Shown here: in pieces, positions 8,680 through 16,327 of the stretch
Position numbering within the stretch: the first letter of the stretch is position 1
How the letters are laid out: the number at the start of each line of letters is the position of its first letter
DNA from: Frigidibacter sp. SD6-1
Lineage (GTDB): Bacteria; Pseudomonadota; Alphaproteobacteria; Rhodobacterales; Rhodobacteraceae
Length of the DNA stretch: 64,000 nucleotides
Assembly: GCF_030143255.1 (NCBI RefSeq)
Contig: NZ_JARJNR010000002.1
Coordinates: 124,001-188,000 of the forward strand
Direction of reading: 5' to 3'
Translations under genes and position numbers: made by a program
Notes under the pieces: model-generated
What the model was told of the DNA's origin: nothing
What the model saw: the letters and a program-made list of their open reading frames with translations, nothing else
The model's database searches: none

Positions 8680-9117
8680 TCAGCGCTGATTGTCGACCGG
8701 AACCTCGATCGTGACCTCGCCCGCATGCTCGAAGGTCAGCGTGAGGCTGATCACCTCGCCCTCCTTCGGCACGCGGTTCAGCATCATCATCATCACATGG
8801 TCGGCCCCGCGTTCAAGCGCATGGCGACCACCCGACGGGATGGTGAAACCGCCCTCGACCGGCACCATCTGCATCACGCCGGCCGCATCCATCTTGTGGG
8901 TGTGCAACTCGGTCTTCGCCGCCACATCCGAAGTAACCGCGACCAGCCGGTCGTCGACCGCGGCATGGTTCTCGATCACGAAGAAGGCGGCGCCGGATTT
9001 GGCGCCGGGCAGGAAGCGGGCGTAGGGATCGTCCACATGCACGCCATCATGGGCGAACGCGGCGGTCGCGAAAAGCGCGAGGGAAGCGGCGAAGGCCGCA
9101 GTGCGCAGGAAAGTCAT
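8680..9117 (-). CDS. periplasmic copper chaperone PCu(A)C
   Basis: Secreted copper chaperone of the PCu(A)C (DUF461) family that delivers Cu(I) to the CuA site of cytochrome oxidase. The signal peptide ends ATAAFA-HDG. The metal motif is visible: His and Met in ELHTHKMD...GVMQM, then RHALERGADHVMMMM. The start at 9117 has ACGGAG six bases upstream; an ATG two codons earlier abuts that sequence and is less likely. It forms a two-gene unit with the small secreted protein upstream. The ctaC, ctaE and ctaG genes it would serve are about 40 kb away in this window. Confidence 0.9.
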   Translation of the reverse strand: MTFLRTAAFAASLALFATAAFAHDGVHVDDPYARFLPGAKSGAAFFVIENHAAVDDRLVAVTSDVAAKTELHTHKMDAAGVMQMVPVEGGFTIPSGGRHALERGADHVMMMMLNRVPKEGEVISLTLTFEHAGEVTIEVPVDNQR

Positions 9118-9153
9118 CTTCATCTCCGTTCTGAATTCCGATTGGGCTGGGGT

Positions 9154-9504
9154 TCAGGCGGAGACGACAGGCGGCGCGCGGGCCCGGAAGGCGGCGGGCA
9201 GCGGCAGCAGAGCCGCCGGATGCGGGCCGGGAAAGCTCGGCCGCTGGGCCAGCGCCTGCGGCGCCGGAAGACCGGCGACAGCCAGGTCAAGCGCGGCCAG
9301 CGCATGGGCGGCAAGATCGGGGCAGAGATGGCTGCGTCCGGTCGGATTGCCGTCCGCATCGAGCTCGATCTGCACGAGGCCGCCAGCCGAACAGAAGACG
9401 AGAACCTGCCCCGATCCGTCCGCCAGCCCGCGCGACGCCGCAATCCCCGCGCCGGTCAGCGCGATGAGAAGCGAGAGTGCAAGGGCGGCGAAGGTCCGGA
9501 TCAT
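9154..9504 (-). CDS. small secreted protein upstream of the copper chaperone (DUF2946-like candidate)
   Basis: A 116 aa protein with an N-terminal hydrophobic segment (LSLLIALTGAGIAA) and two cysteines in VLVFCSAGG and SHLCPDL, followed by a Pro/Ala-rich tail. The layout (membrane or export signal, a single Cys followed by Ala-Gly, then a His-Cys-Pro) resembles DUF2946 proteins that often accompany copper chaperone genes. It lies 36 bp upstream of the PCu(A)C gene in the same direction, so a joint copper role is a reasonable inference. The family assignment is tentative. Confidence 0.6.
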   Translation of the reverse strand: MIRTFAALALSLLIALTGAGIAASRGLADGSGQVLVFCSAGGLVQIELDADGNPTGRSHLCPDLAAHALAALDLAVAGLPAPQALAQRPSFPGPHPAALLPLPAAFRARAPPVVSA

Positions 9505-9660
9505 GTCCGAATGCTATCCGATTGAACGCGCCCGTCATACGCCCTGCAGGGCGGGATGCAACCCCGGTCCTGACCTTTACGGGGTGGCGCTTTGTCGCTG
9601 GCCTCTCATCACCAACCGAGAGGCAGGATGACGGCATGGAGTCACCACGCGATCCCATCC

Positions 9661-10059
9661 TCAGGTAGGTGTATCTCCAAACGGCTCGGCGACAACCTGA
9701 TGGTCGTCCTCATAAAGGACATATCCGACCCGGTCACAACGCAGGACCTCAATCGGATAGCCGTTTTCCGCGAGCAGTCGGACAAGCTCGAACGACTTGC
9801 CGATCGCTTCAGTCGCCACGTCTTTGTACCAGCTTAGACCTTGCGTTTCGCGCCGGTAGGCGCCCTTTGAACTGCTGCGGTTGAACCGGCCCGCGATTGG
9901 CAGGTTCTCTCGGAACCATTGAAGGATTTCTTCCAGATGCGCGAGCGTGCGACCATCGACGCTCGGACAATCGCGCAACTCGTAAGCGGCGCAAAAGACA
10001 CCCTCGCGGTGTCGCTGGTTCTCTATCCTGTTCGGCCGCACAAATCGAATGTAGCCCAT
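9661..10059 (-). CDS. hypothetical protein
   Basis: A 132 aa protein, rich in charged and aromatic residues, with no signal peptide and no recognised domain. Recognisable stretches are GYIRFVRPNRIENQRHREGVF, SKGAYRRETQGLSWYKD and GYVLYEDDHQVVAEPF. GGAGAAAGGC precedes the ATG, supporting that it is translated. GC content is visibly lower than in neighbouring genes, which hints at acquisition. Sequence with a weak 7-bp hairpin (9601-9624) lies between it and the copper genes. Confidence 0.6.
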   Translation of the reverse strand: MGYIRFVRPNRIENQRHREGVFCAAYELRDCPSVDGRTLAHLEEILQWFRENLPIAGRFNRSSSKGAYRRETQGLSWYKDVATEAIGKSFELVRLLAENGYPIEVLRCDRVGYVLYEDDHQVVAEPFGDTPT

Positions 10060-10111
10060 AGCCTTTCTCCGGGATCACATAAATCTCTGCCGACCGCTGC
10101 CCAGGCCACAG

Positions 10112-10152
10112 TCAAAAAACCAAAACCCCGCCGACACAGGGTGCGGGCGGGG
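10112..10152 (-). terminator. rho-independent terminator of rpmB
   Basis: Read on the minus strand: a CCCCGCC / GGCGGGG stem (10146-10152 with 10126-10132), a 13-base loop, then TTTTGGTTTTTT. It lies 25 bp after the rpmB stop. Confidence 0.85.
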
Positions 10153-10176
10153 CGGAACCGGCGAAAGCGGAAAGGA

Positions 10177-10464
10177 TCAGGCCGCGGCCTGGGCCTTTTC
10201 GATGTCTTTCTTGATCTTCAGCGCGCGGGCCGACAGTTCGGCATCGTCCGCCTTGGCGAGGAAGGCGTCGAGGCCGCCGCGATGGTCGACGGTGCGCAGG
10301 CCGGCCGCCGAGACGCGCAGCCTGAACGACTGGCCAAGCGCGTCCGACATCAGCGTCACGTCGTTGAGGTTCGGCAGGAACCGGCGACGGGTCTTGTTGT
10401 TCGCATGGCTCACCTTGTTGCCCGACATCGGGCCCTTGCCCGTGAGTTCGCAAACGCGCGACAT
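10177..10464 (-). CDS. rpmB: 50S ribosomal protein L28
   Basis: Large-subunit ribosomal protein L28, 95 aa. The N-terminal [20 protein letters not shown] and the following [12 protein letters not shown] are the family signatures. It is monocistronic, with its own promoter about 95 bp upstream and a strong terminator downstream. The roughly 88-base leader carries a 7-bp hairpin (10521-10542), whose role is unknown. Confidence 0.98.
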   Translation of the reverse strand: MSRVCELTGKGPMSGNKVSHANNKTRRRFLPNLNDVTLMSDALGQSFRLRVSAAGLRTVDHRGGLDAFLAKADDAELSARALKIKKDIEKAQAAA

Positions 10465-10558
10465 CTTGTTCTTCCTTCAGTTCCCGAGGCGGCAGCCGCC
10501 CCTGATTCCCATAACCACATGGGCGCCAACCGCTGGGCGCCCGGAATTCCGTTGGCGC

Positions 10559-10587
10559 GAGATACGGGCAAAGCCGGGCGGCGTCAA
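10559..10587 (-). promoter_or_regulatory. sigma-70-type promoter of rpmB
   Basis: Minus strand: TTGACG (10587-10582), 17-base spacer, TATCTC (10564-10559). The position suits a leader of about 88 bases before rpmB. Confidence 0.55.
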
Positions 10588-10622
10588 GTGATTCACCCCC
10601 GCTTCTTTCGGCCCCGCAGCCA

Positions 10623-11309
10623 TCAGGCGCACGGGAAGAGCCTGTCAAAGGCCGCCTCGCCCGCGCGGCTGAAGCGCAGGATGCGCGTCTGGGGCACCCG
10701 CATGACCCAGCCCCGCCCCTCCAGCGCCGTCAGCAAGGCCCGCCCCAGCCGCCCGCCCAGATGGCTGCGCCTGACGCTCCAGTCCAGGCAGGCGCGGCAG
10801 AGGGGCGGCCGGTGGCGGGCGAAATCGGCGGGGGTCAGGCCGAGGCCCTCGGCAAAGGCCCAGCCGGGGTCGGTCAGCCCCATCCCGTTGGTGGTTTCCA
10901 TGAGAAACCCGCGCCGGATCAGGCTGTCATACATCTGCACCCCGCGCTCGCCCGCGAGGTGATTGTAGCAGACCCGCGCCCGGCGCAACTCGGGGTCGCG
11001 CGGGCCGGGCCTTGTGCGGGCGGCGGGGCGGGAGGCCGCGGAAAAGGCCAGAAGCTGCTCGATCAGCAGGCCCGCCTCTTCCGATGCGAGCGCATAATAG
11101 CGGTGCCGCCCTTCCTTGCGAGGCATCACGAGACCGCCCGCCTCAAGCTTCGCCAGATGCGCCGAGGCGGTGGGCAGCCCGATCCCCGCCTCGGCGGCGA
11201 GCTCGCTCACCGTGCGCGCGCCGCCATCCGCCAACGCCACCAGCATATGCGCCCGCGCCGGGTCGCCGATCAGCGCGGCCGTGCGGGAAATGTCGGGGCC
11301 TTCGCGCAT
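10623..11309 (-). CDS. ArsR-type winged-helix transcriptional regulator
   Basis: A 228 aa regulator. The N-terminal winged helix (about residues 8-85) reads DPARAHMLVAL...TVSELAAEAGIGLPTASAHLAKLEAGGLV...GRHRYYAL, a typical ArsR fold. The C-terminal half is longer than in small metal sensors and includes CRACLDWS and a GRALLTALEGRGW segment. The inducer is unknown; the CxxC could bind metal or sense redox state. The start at 11309 has GAGG 9 bases upstream; ten earlier in-frame codons exist. It is not closely linked to a metal-resistance gene here. Confidence 0.82.
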   Translation of the reverse strand: MREGPDISRTAALIGDPARAHMLVALADGGARTVSELAAEAGIGLPTASAHLAKLEAGGLVMPRKEGRHRYYALASEEAGLLIEQLLAFSAASRPAARTRPGPRDPELRRARVCYNHLAGERGVQMYDSLIRRGFLMETTNGMGLTDPGWAFAEGLGLTPADFARHRPPLCRACLDWSVRRSHLGGRLGRALLTALEGRGWVMRVPQTRILRFSRAGEAAFDRLFPCA

Positions 11310-11403
11310 GGTTCGATCCTCAACGAAGCATTCCATCATACTCTAACCTATTCCGCGCCCACCCGCATCCGCCAATCGCACCGCGCAAGGGTCGGATCGC
11401 CGG

Positions 11404-12009
11404 TCAGACGATACGGCAGCGCATCAGGTGGAAAGCCTTGGCGAGGCCCGCCTTGTGCAGGGCCTGACCCAGCCTCGGGCTCACGAAAAAGCCCTCCTCC
11501 ACACGCTCGTCACCCCAGATGTCAGCCCCTTCCAGCGCAGCGCGGGTCACGGCGAAATCGTCGTCCTTGACCCAGAGTTCTGGCGTGCAGTTGCCGCGCC
11601 AATTTGGCCCATCGACCGAGCGGCTGTCTTCCATGGCGAGCGCGTTTTTCTTCGCCCCGAAGTTCAGCGCCCAGAAGAACCCGTCTACGGGGGTCACCCC
11701 GTCATGGCGGACCATTTCCAGGGGATAGAGACCGCCACTGCCCAGATCGAATTGCCGCAACACAGCAGCAGCCCTCTCGGTCACGCAGAAATAGCCGTTC
11801 ACTGTGAAGAGATGGCCAAACTTTTTTCTCCGGTCTTCGACATCGACCGCCCGTTGCGGCAAGACCTTCGGGTCCAGGTGCCCCCCCCCCAGCTGAATCA
11901 TTGTGTAGTGTGATCCGACCGGCGCAGGTTCGGCAGGCTTATCCCTCTTGTAAAAGGATACCAGCTCGGACCTCTGCGGCGCCACGCTCAGCCAGACGGT
12001 CTCGGTCAT
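11404..12009 (-). CDS. immunity-like protein (Imm11/DUF1629-like candidate)
   Basis: A 201 aa soluble protein. Its plan resembles Imm11 (DUF1629) immunity proteins: a variable N-terminal half, a central LFTVNGYFCVTERAAAVLRQ, FFWALNFGAKKNALAMEDS, and a C-terminal EGFFVSPRLGQALHKAGL that recalls the shared ending of that family. Such proteins neutralise contact-dependent or type VI-delivered toxins. It carries a run of ten G (coding strand) at codons 41-43, positions 11881-11890. It follows a small ORF by 2 bp and ends the four-gene island. The family call rests on recognition only. Confidence 0.5.
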   Translation of the reverse strand: MTETVWLSVAPQRSELVSFYKRDKPAEPAPVGSHYTMIQLGGGHLDPKVLPQRAVDVEDRRKKFGHLFTVNGYFCVTERAAAVLRQFDLGSGGLYPLEMVRHDGVTPVDGFFWALNFGAKKNALAMEDSRSVDGPNWRGNCTPELWVKDDDFAVTRAALEGADIWGDERVEEGFFVSPRLGQALHKAGLAKAFHLMRCRIV

Positions 12010-12011
12010 TG

Positions 12012-12221
12012 TCACGCTCCTTTGCTCTGGGACGCGCCGATCTTCTCGAGCATCTCCCGCTCTACAAGCCCGCCGATCTGGGGATGCATCCTCAGCTCCC
12101 CCTCCTTCACGACCCGGGCAAGGTGGGCGAAACTCACCGGAACACCCGGATTTGTCCATGCATATGGTGGGTTGGCACGCATCCTACGCCCGCTGATCTT
12201 GTAATCGGACAGGGTGGTCAT
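12012..12221 (-). CDS. small hypothetical protein, duplicated unit (copy B)
   Basis: A 69 aa ORF whose ATG overlaps the stop of the upstream 218 aa gene (ATGA), so it is probably translated by coupling. Its C-terminal half, ARVVKEGELRMHPQIGG then LVEREMLEKIG, closely matches the 52 aa ORF at 12918-13076 (ARVDKEGEL...VEAEMLEKMG). The immunity-like gene follows 2 bp downstream. The function is unknown. The sequence could be a remnant of a toxin C-terminus or an independent small partner. Confidence 0.55.
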   Translation of the reverse strand: MTTLSDYKISGRRMRANPPYAWTNPGVPVSFAHLARVVKEGELRMHPQIGGLVEREMLEKIGASQSKGA

Positions 12222-12874
12222 TTGTTCATCGGCCTTTTGCGAACGCGTATCCAGTAGGTTTCCGGCAACTCTTTGGGCATGAAATCAAGGAATGCGTTGA
12301 GATAGTGCCCTTGATATTGCGGCGGCACGGGTTCCTGTTTGGCGGGTGGGTAAAATGCAGCAAAAGATAGGCAGTATTCGACGAGCAGATCGGTAAATAC
12401 GTTCCGAACTCGAATTATCTCCGCCTCGCTTAGGCTGGCCCAGGGAAAGTCGAATTTATAAATTTCAAGATATGATCCATACTTGATTTGGAACCAGTCC
12501 TGATATTCGTGGTATGTCTTGAATGGCCTCAACTCCTCAATGAAATGATTGGTTGTAAAGTCCCACTGATCGAGCGTGTGCCCATATTTTTTCCGGAACA
12601 TATCACCAATCAAGCTATGGGTCCGGCTATCACTTGTGGCCCAGCCCACAAGCTTTCCATGGCCGGGCAGCGTGATCTCGAACCGGTAGATCGGATAGTG
12701 AAGATGCAGATTGGAATCGGGCTCCGTGCCATCCTCGATCAGCATGGCCTGGGCCGAGGCGCTTTTCGCGCCGATCGGCTTGACGTAAAGCAGGCCAGAC
12801 GGCCGCCGCTGGCCGGGGATCAGTTCGATATCGTCAAGATAGGTCCGGGACTCGCCCTCAAAGCCTTCGATCAT
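12218..12874 (-). CDS. hypothetical protein, low-GC, probable immunity-island member
   Basis: A 218 aa soluble protein rich in aromatic residues, with no motif I recognise. Notable stretches are GLLYVKPIGAKSASAQAM, LHYPIYRFEITLPGHGKLVGW and WFQIKYGSYLEIYKFDFPW. Codon use is much more AT-rich than in the surrounding core genes (many A/T third positions), a sign of horizontal acquisition. The start at 12874 is chosen for GAGG five bases upstream. It sits between two related small ORFs, the same arrangement as the Imm11-like gene, so a second immunity protein is a reasonable inference. Confidence 0.6.
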   Translation of the reverse strand: MIEGFEGESRTYLDDIELIPGQRRPSGLLYVKPIGAKSASAQAMLIEDGTEPDSNLHLHYPIYRFEITLPGHGKLVGWATSDSRTHSLIGDMFRKKYGHTLDQWDFTTNHFIEELRPFKTYHEYQDWFQIKYGSYLEIYKFDFPWASLSEAEIIRVRNVFTDLLVEYCLSFAAFYPPAKQEPVPPQYQGHYLNAFLDFMPKELPETYWIRVRKRPMNK

Positions 12875-12917
12875 TGCATCCTCGCTGCCTGGGTTTCTGA
12901 AGCGCGCCAGCGGCGGG

Positions 12918-13076
12918 TCACCCCGCCTTTGCCGCCCGCCCCATCTTCTCCAGCATCTCAGCCTCCACAACGTGGCGGTGCAACCGCACCGTCAACTCCC
13001 CCTCCTTATCGACCCGGGCGGCGGGGGTATATGATGCGAAGGGAAACAGTTCGATCCCGAACGAAACACTCGTCAT
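12918..13076 (-). CDS. small hypothetical protein, duplicated unit (copy A)
   Basis: A 52 aa ORF read directly from the sequence: ATG at 13076, TGA at 12918. Its second half matches the 69 aa ORF at 12012-12221 (shared pattern ARV-KEGEL ... VE-EMLEK-G), which shows an ancestral duplication. No ribosome binding site is visible and the reading frame stays open upstream, so it may be the 3' remnant of a longer gene. Confidence 0.4.
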   Translation of the reverse strand: MTSVSFGIELFPFASYTPAARVDKEGELTVRLHRHVVEAEMLEKMGRAAKAG

Positions 13077-13120
13077 CCGATTTGCCCTATAGCCGGTGCA
13101 CGCAGCAAGAAAGGAAGCCC

Positions 13121-13450
13121 ATGCTCACCTGCATCATCCGCTATCAGATCGACCCCACCAAACGCGCGGCGTTCGAAACCTATGCGCGGCGCTGGGGCGA
13201 GGCGATCCCGAAGGCGGGCGCCGATCTTGTCGGCTATTTCGCGCCCCACGAAGGGTCGTCAACGCTGGCCTACGGCATCTATCACATCGAAAGCCTTGCC
13301 GCCTACGAGGCCTATCGCGCGCGGCTTGCGGCCTCGCCGGAGGGCCGGGCGAATTATGACTTCGCGCAGGCGGAGAAGTTCATCCTGCGCGAGGACCGGA
13401 CCTTCCTGAAACTCGCCTCGGCGCCCCATTCCACGCTGGTCCGGCCATGA
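13121..13450 (+). CDS. NIPSNAP family protein
   Basis: A 109 aa single-domain protein of the dimeric alpha/beta-barrel type. The N-terminal MLTCIIRYQIDP, the central DLVGYFAPHEGSSTLAYGIYHI and the AAYEAYRARL helix are typical of NIPSNAP proteins. AAGGAAG precedes the ATG. The stop overlaps the next start (ATGA), so it is co-translated with the ABM-domain gene. The biochemical role of these small bacterial members is unclear. Confidence 0.85.
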   Translation: MLTCIIRYQIDPTKRAAFETYARRWGEAIPKAGADLVGYFAPHEGSSTLAYGIYHIESLAAYEAYRARLAASPEGRANYDFAQAEKFILREDRTFLKLASAPHSTLVRP

Positions 13451-13770
13451 TCGCCGTCATCTTCGAGGTCTGGCCGAATGCCGAGGGCAAGGCGGCCTAT
13501 CTGGAGACGGCTGCACGCCTGAGGGCCGAGCTTGAGACGATCGACGGCTTTCTCTCGGTCGAGCGGTTTGAAAGCCTGAGCGAGCCCGGCAAGCTCCTGT
13601 CCTTGTCCTTCTTCCGCGACGAGGCGGCGGTCAGGGACTGGCGGACCCGGACCCGGCACCGCGCGGCGCAGGCCTCGGGCCGGGCGGGCCTTTTCGACGA
13701 TTACCGGATCCGGGTGGCGACGGTCCTGCGCGACTATGGAAAGAGGGACCGCGCCGGGGTGCCTGACTGA
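13447..13770 (+). CDS. antibiotic biosynthesis monooxygenase (ABM) domain protein
   Basis: A 107 aa ABM-fold protein: IAVIFEVWPNAEGKAAYLE at the N-terminus, GFLSVERFESLSEPGKLLSL in the middle and an RTRHRAAQASGRAGLFDDY segment. Members are cofactor-free oxygenases or heme-degrading enzymes, and many have no known substrate. It overlaps the NIPSNAP gene, which has the same fold, and the two probably act together. It ends 80 bp from a convergent GST gene, with a hairpin between. Confidence 0.82.
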   Translation: MIAVIFEVWPNAEGKAAYLETAARLRAELETIDGFLSVERFESLSEPGKLLSLSFFRDEAAVRDWRTRTRHRAAQASGRAGLFDDYRIRVATVLRDYGKRDRAGVPD

Positions 13771-13774
13771 AGCC

Positions 13775-13830
13775 GCGGGGGGTTTCACACCCCCCGCACC
13801 CCCCGTGGGATATTTGGACCAGAGTGAAGC
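13775..13830. repeat. GC-rich intergenic repeat (family 1), reverse orientation
   Basis: Hairpin 13775-13797 (GCGGGGGG / CCCCCCGC, 7-base loop) followed by GGGATATTTGGACCAGAGTG, the reverse complement of the family 1 core. It lies between convergent genes and could terminate both. Confidence 0.65.
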
Positions 13831-13849
13831 CGGGACGGACCGGGGCGGG

Positions 13850-14569
13850 TCATAGAGCGCCGGCCATAAGGGCGGAGATGTGCGAGCGCCGCGCCAGAAG
13901 GAAGCGCGCGAGGCGGTCGTTGTAGTCGGCGGGCGCGGCGGCGCGGACCGACGGACGCGCCGCAAGGCGCGCGCGCCAGGCGGCGACGCGGGCGAGGCCC
14001 GTGAGGACGCCGAAATCGCCGATCCGGTCGAAGGTATCGAAATAGCGGAAGACCGGGGCGAAGGCGGCATCGACGAGGCTGAAGGCCGCGCCCGCGAACC
14101 AGGGGCCGGTCAGGTCCGCCTCGACCCGTTCGAACCGGGCGCGCAGCGCCTTGGCGCGGGCGGCGAAACTCTCGGCGTCGGGCGCGTTGTAGAGCGCCCC
14201 GATTCCGTCGAGCATGTCGGAGGAAAACTGGATCCAGCCCCGGTGGCGGGCGCGCTCGAGGGGATGGGCCGGATGCAGCTTCGGCGCCTCGGTATCGTCG
14301 AGATAGTCGATGATCGCGGCGGATTCGAAGAGCGGAACGCCCCCGACCAGAAGCATCGGCGTCTTGCCGGTGGGCGAGAGCCTGAGGAACCAGTCGGGTT
14401 TCGCGGCGAGGTCGATATCGGTGCGGGTGAAGGGCACCGACTTCTCGTGCAGCGCGATGGCGGCGCGCTGGACATAGGGGCAAAGCGGGTGACTGACGAG
14501 GGTCAGCTTGCGGGCGCCTCGCCGCGCTTCCGGATCTGGGTGAGGGGCGGGGGAAAGTGTCTGGCTCAT
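13850..14569 (-). CDS. glutathione S-transferase
   Basis: A 239 aa GST. The N-terminal domain reads KLTLVSHPLCPYVQRAAIAL (CPYV/CxxV active-site region of the beta/omega type), followed by the glutathione-binding TGKTPMLLVGGVPLFESAAI, with Glu-Ser contacting the gamma-glutamyl group. The all-helical C-terminal domain is complete. The start at 14569 has GGAGG five bases upstream. It is divergent from a MarR gene across a 96 bp region holding two copies of the inverted repeat GATGCA-N2-TGCATC, so MarR control is likely. Confidence 0.92.
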   Translation of the reverse strand: MSQTLSPAPHPDPEARRGARKLTLVSHPLCPYVQRAAIALHEKSVPFTRTDIDLAAKPDWFLRLSPTGKTPMLLVGGVPLFESAAIIDYLDDTEAPKLHPAHPLERARHRGWIQFSSDMLDGIGALYNAPDAESFAARAKALRARFERVEADLTGPWFAGAAFSLVDAAFAPVFRYFDTFDRIGDFGVLTGLARVAAWRARLAARPSVRAAAPADYNDRLARFLLARRSHISALMAGAL

Positions 14570-14584
14570 TGCGGCCTCCATGTA

Positions 14585-14646
14585 GATGCAGTTGCATCAA
14601 TATTGGCGCGCGCGCCCTGCGCCGTCAAACTTGATGCACCTGCATG
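14585..14646. promoter_or_regulatory. two MarR-type operators between GST and marR
   Basis: Perfect inverted repeat GATGCA-GT-TGCATC at 14585-14598 and a near-perfect copy GATGCA-CC-TGCATG at 14633-14646, centres 48 bp apart, one close to each divergent start codon. Confidence 0.7.
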
Positions 14647-14665
14647 GATCGTCTATCCCCTGTGC

Positions 14666-15139
14666 ATGGACGAACCTTTCACCCCGCCACCGCCACAGAT
14701 CGTCGCCGTCTGGACCGCGCTCATGCGCGCCAGCCGCCAGGTGCGCGAGGCGGTCGAACGGGCGCTGAAGGCGGCGGGCCTGCCGCCCTTGGACTGGTAT
14801 GACGCCTTGTGGGAGATCGAGCAGGCACCGGAAGGCATCCGTCCGAACGCGCTCGAAACCCGGCTCCTCCTGCCGCAATACGGCCTGTCGCGGCTGATCG
14901 CGCGACTGGTGGAGGCAGGCTACGTGGCGCGAGGGCCAAGCCCCGGCGACGGGCGCGGCCAGCTCTTGCATCTGACCGACGCGGGACGCGCCGTGCGGCG
15001 GGCGATGTGGCCCGTCTATGGCGCCGCCCTGACCCGGACGTTCGCAGGGACACGTGCCGAGAGCGAGGCAGCCCGGCTCGCAGCGCTTCTCAAGGGGCTG
15101 ACTGGCGAGGGGCGTCCCCCTCAGCCTCCGATCGCCTGA
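14666..15139 (+). CDS. MarR family transcriptional regulator
   Basis: A 157 aa winged-helix regulator. The DNA-binding part includes LETRLLLPQYGLSRLIARLVEAGYVARG and the wing DGRGQLLHLTDAGRAV. It is divergent from the GST gene and very probably represses both through the operators between them; the inducer would be an electrophile or aromatic compound handled by GST, which is inference. There is no good ribosome binding site and the start lies 20 bp past an operator, so it may be translated from a leaderless or short-leader transcript. Its last 19 bases overlap the convergent LysR gene. Confidence 0.88.
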   Translation: MDEPFTPPPPQIVAVWTALMRASRQVREAVERALKAAGLPPLDWYDALWEIEQAPEGIRPNALETRLLLPQYGLSRLIARLVEAGYVARGPSPGDGRGQLLHLTDAGRAVRRAMWPVYGAALTRTFAGTRAESEAARLAALLKGLTGEGRPPQPPIA

Positions 15140-16026
15140 AACTCCGCAAGCACCCAGTCGCGGAACGCCCGGATCGCGGGCGCATTCCGCCGCCGCTCCG
15201 GATAGACGAGATACATGGAAAACGCCTCGCGCCAGACGGTCGCGAAAGGCTGTATCAGGTCGCCCCGCGCCAGTTCCGCGCGGAAGAGGTAAGGGTTGAG
15301 GAGACAGGCGCCATGACCGGCGATCGCCGCCTGCGCGGTCAGCGCCTGCGTGCCGAACAAGGTCCGGCCTCCACTGCGGCAGCTTGGCGGCGCGACCCCG
15401 GCCGCCCGGAACCAGCCCGCCCAGCCTTCGTCATCCGCGTCGATCAATGGCAGCGACAAGAGATCGGCGGGCACGGCGGGCCGTCCGTGCCGGGCGATGA
15501 AGGCCGGCGAGATCATCGGCGCATAGTCTCCGGGCAGCAGGTAATGAGTGGCGAGGCCCGGCCATTCCCCCAAGCCGGCGCGAATGGCCACCGTCGCCTC
15601 GCCCGCCAGCAGATCGACAAGACGCGACTCGACCTCCACCCGTGTCATAATCGTCGGATGGGCGACCTGGAAGGCGCCGAGACGGGGGGCGATGATCTGC
15701 TGGGCAATCGTTGGCAGGACCGAGATCACCAGCGTCTCGTCGCTGGTCTGGCGCGCCTCGGCGAAGGCCTGACGCAGGATGTCGAGCGCTTCCTCGGCAC
15801 GCGTGGCGAGGCGGGCGCCATCGGGCGTCAGCTCGACCCCGCGCGCCCGGCGACGGAAAAGCGCGAAACCCACGCGGTCCTCCAGCACCTTGATCTGATA
15901 GCTGACCGCGGCCTGGGTCATGCCCAGCTCCTCCCCTGCCGCCGTGAAGCTGCCCTGCCGGGCAGCCGCCTCGAAGGCGCGGATCGCGGCAAGCGGCGGA
16001 AGCGAGGGTTTGACGCGGGCGGGCAT
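15121..16026 (-). CDS. LysR family transcriptional regulator (GcvA-like)
   Basis: A 301 aa LysR regulator. The N-terminal helix-turn-helix AFEAAARQGSFTAAGEELGMTQAAVSYQIKVLE and LPPLAAIRAFEAAAR opening are of the GcvA/AmpR subgroup; the C-terminal substrate-binding domain is complete. It is divergent from the DUF1127 gene (108 bp between starts). A T-N11-A motif could lie in TATACCTTATAG upstream. The effector is unknown. Confidence 0.92.
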   Translation of the reverse strand: MPARVKPSLPPLAAIRAFEAAARQGSFTAAGEELGMTQAAVSYQIKVLEDRVGFALFRRRARGVELTPDGARLATRAEEALDILRQAFAEARQTSDETLVISVLPTIAQQIIAPRLGAFQVAHPTIMTRVEVESRLVDLLAGEATVAIRAGLGEWPGLATHYLLPGDYAPMISPAFIARHGRPAVPADLLSLPLIDADDEGWAGWFRAAGVAPPSCRSGGRTLFGTQALTAQAAIAGHGACLLNPYLFRAELARGDLIQPFATVWREAFSMYLVYPERRRNAPAIRAFRDWVLAEFQAIGG

Positions 16027-16134
16027 GGGATCAAGCCATCAAACTGATTTATACCTTATAGCGTACCTTCGATTGGTGGGGAAGCGGGGATTCGGCGATA
16101 GTGGCTTTCAGAAACTTCCACCCCGGAGGACGAT

Positions 16135-16317
16135 ATGAACAGCCTCACCCTGACTGCTACGCCGCGCAAGTCCCTTTTTTCGCGCCTCTTCCACCGCCCG
16201 GCGCCACAACCGCCGATCCTGCTCGACGATGGCCGCCGCGTCGATGCGGCGACGCTCGTCGCGATCAAGGATCTCTCGCCGCATCTGCTGAGAGATATTG
16301 GCCTGACTAACTTCTAG
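16135..16317 (+). CDS. DUF1127 small protein
   Basis: A 60 aa protein whose C-terminal half, [13 protein letters not shown], is the DUF1127 signature; the N-terminal half is basic with a proline-rich linker. GGAGGA precedes the ATG. DUF1127 proteins in alphaproteobacteria act in RNA turnover, phosphate or stress adaptation and are often stress-induced. A perfect 14-bp-stem hairpin lies 11 bp after the stop and may be a terminator or a processed 3'-UTR RNA. Confidence 0.88.
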   Translation: MNSLTLTATPRKSLFSRLFHRPAPQPPILLDDGRRVDAATLVAIKDLSPHLLRDIGLTNF

Positions 16318-16327
16318 TCCCGGTCCC

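Noticed and set aside
9601-9624. 7-bp hairpin GCCTCTC / GAGAGGC
   Set aside because: Loop of 10 bases and no T-run; too weak to call as a terminator.
15121-15139. 19-bp overlap of marR and lysR 3' ends
   Set aside because: Overlapping convergent ends are ordinary in compact genomes and nothing else marks the site as functional.
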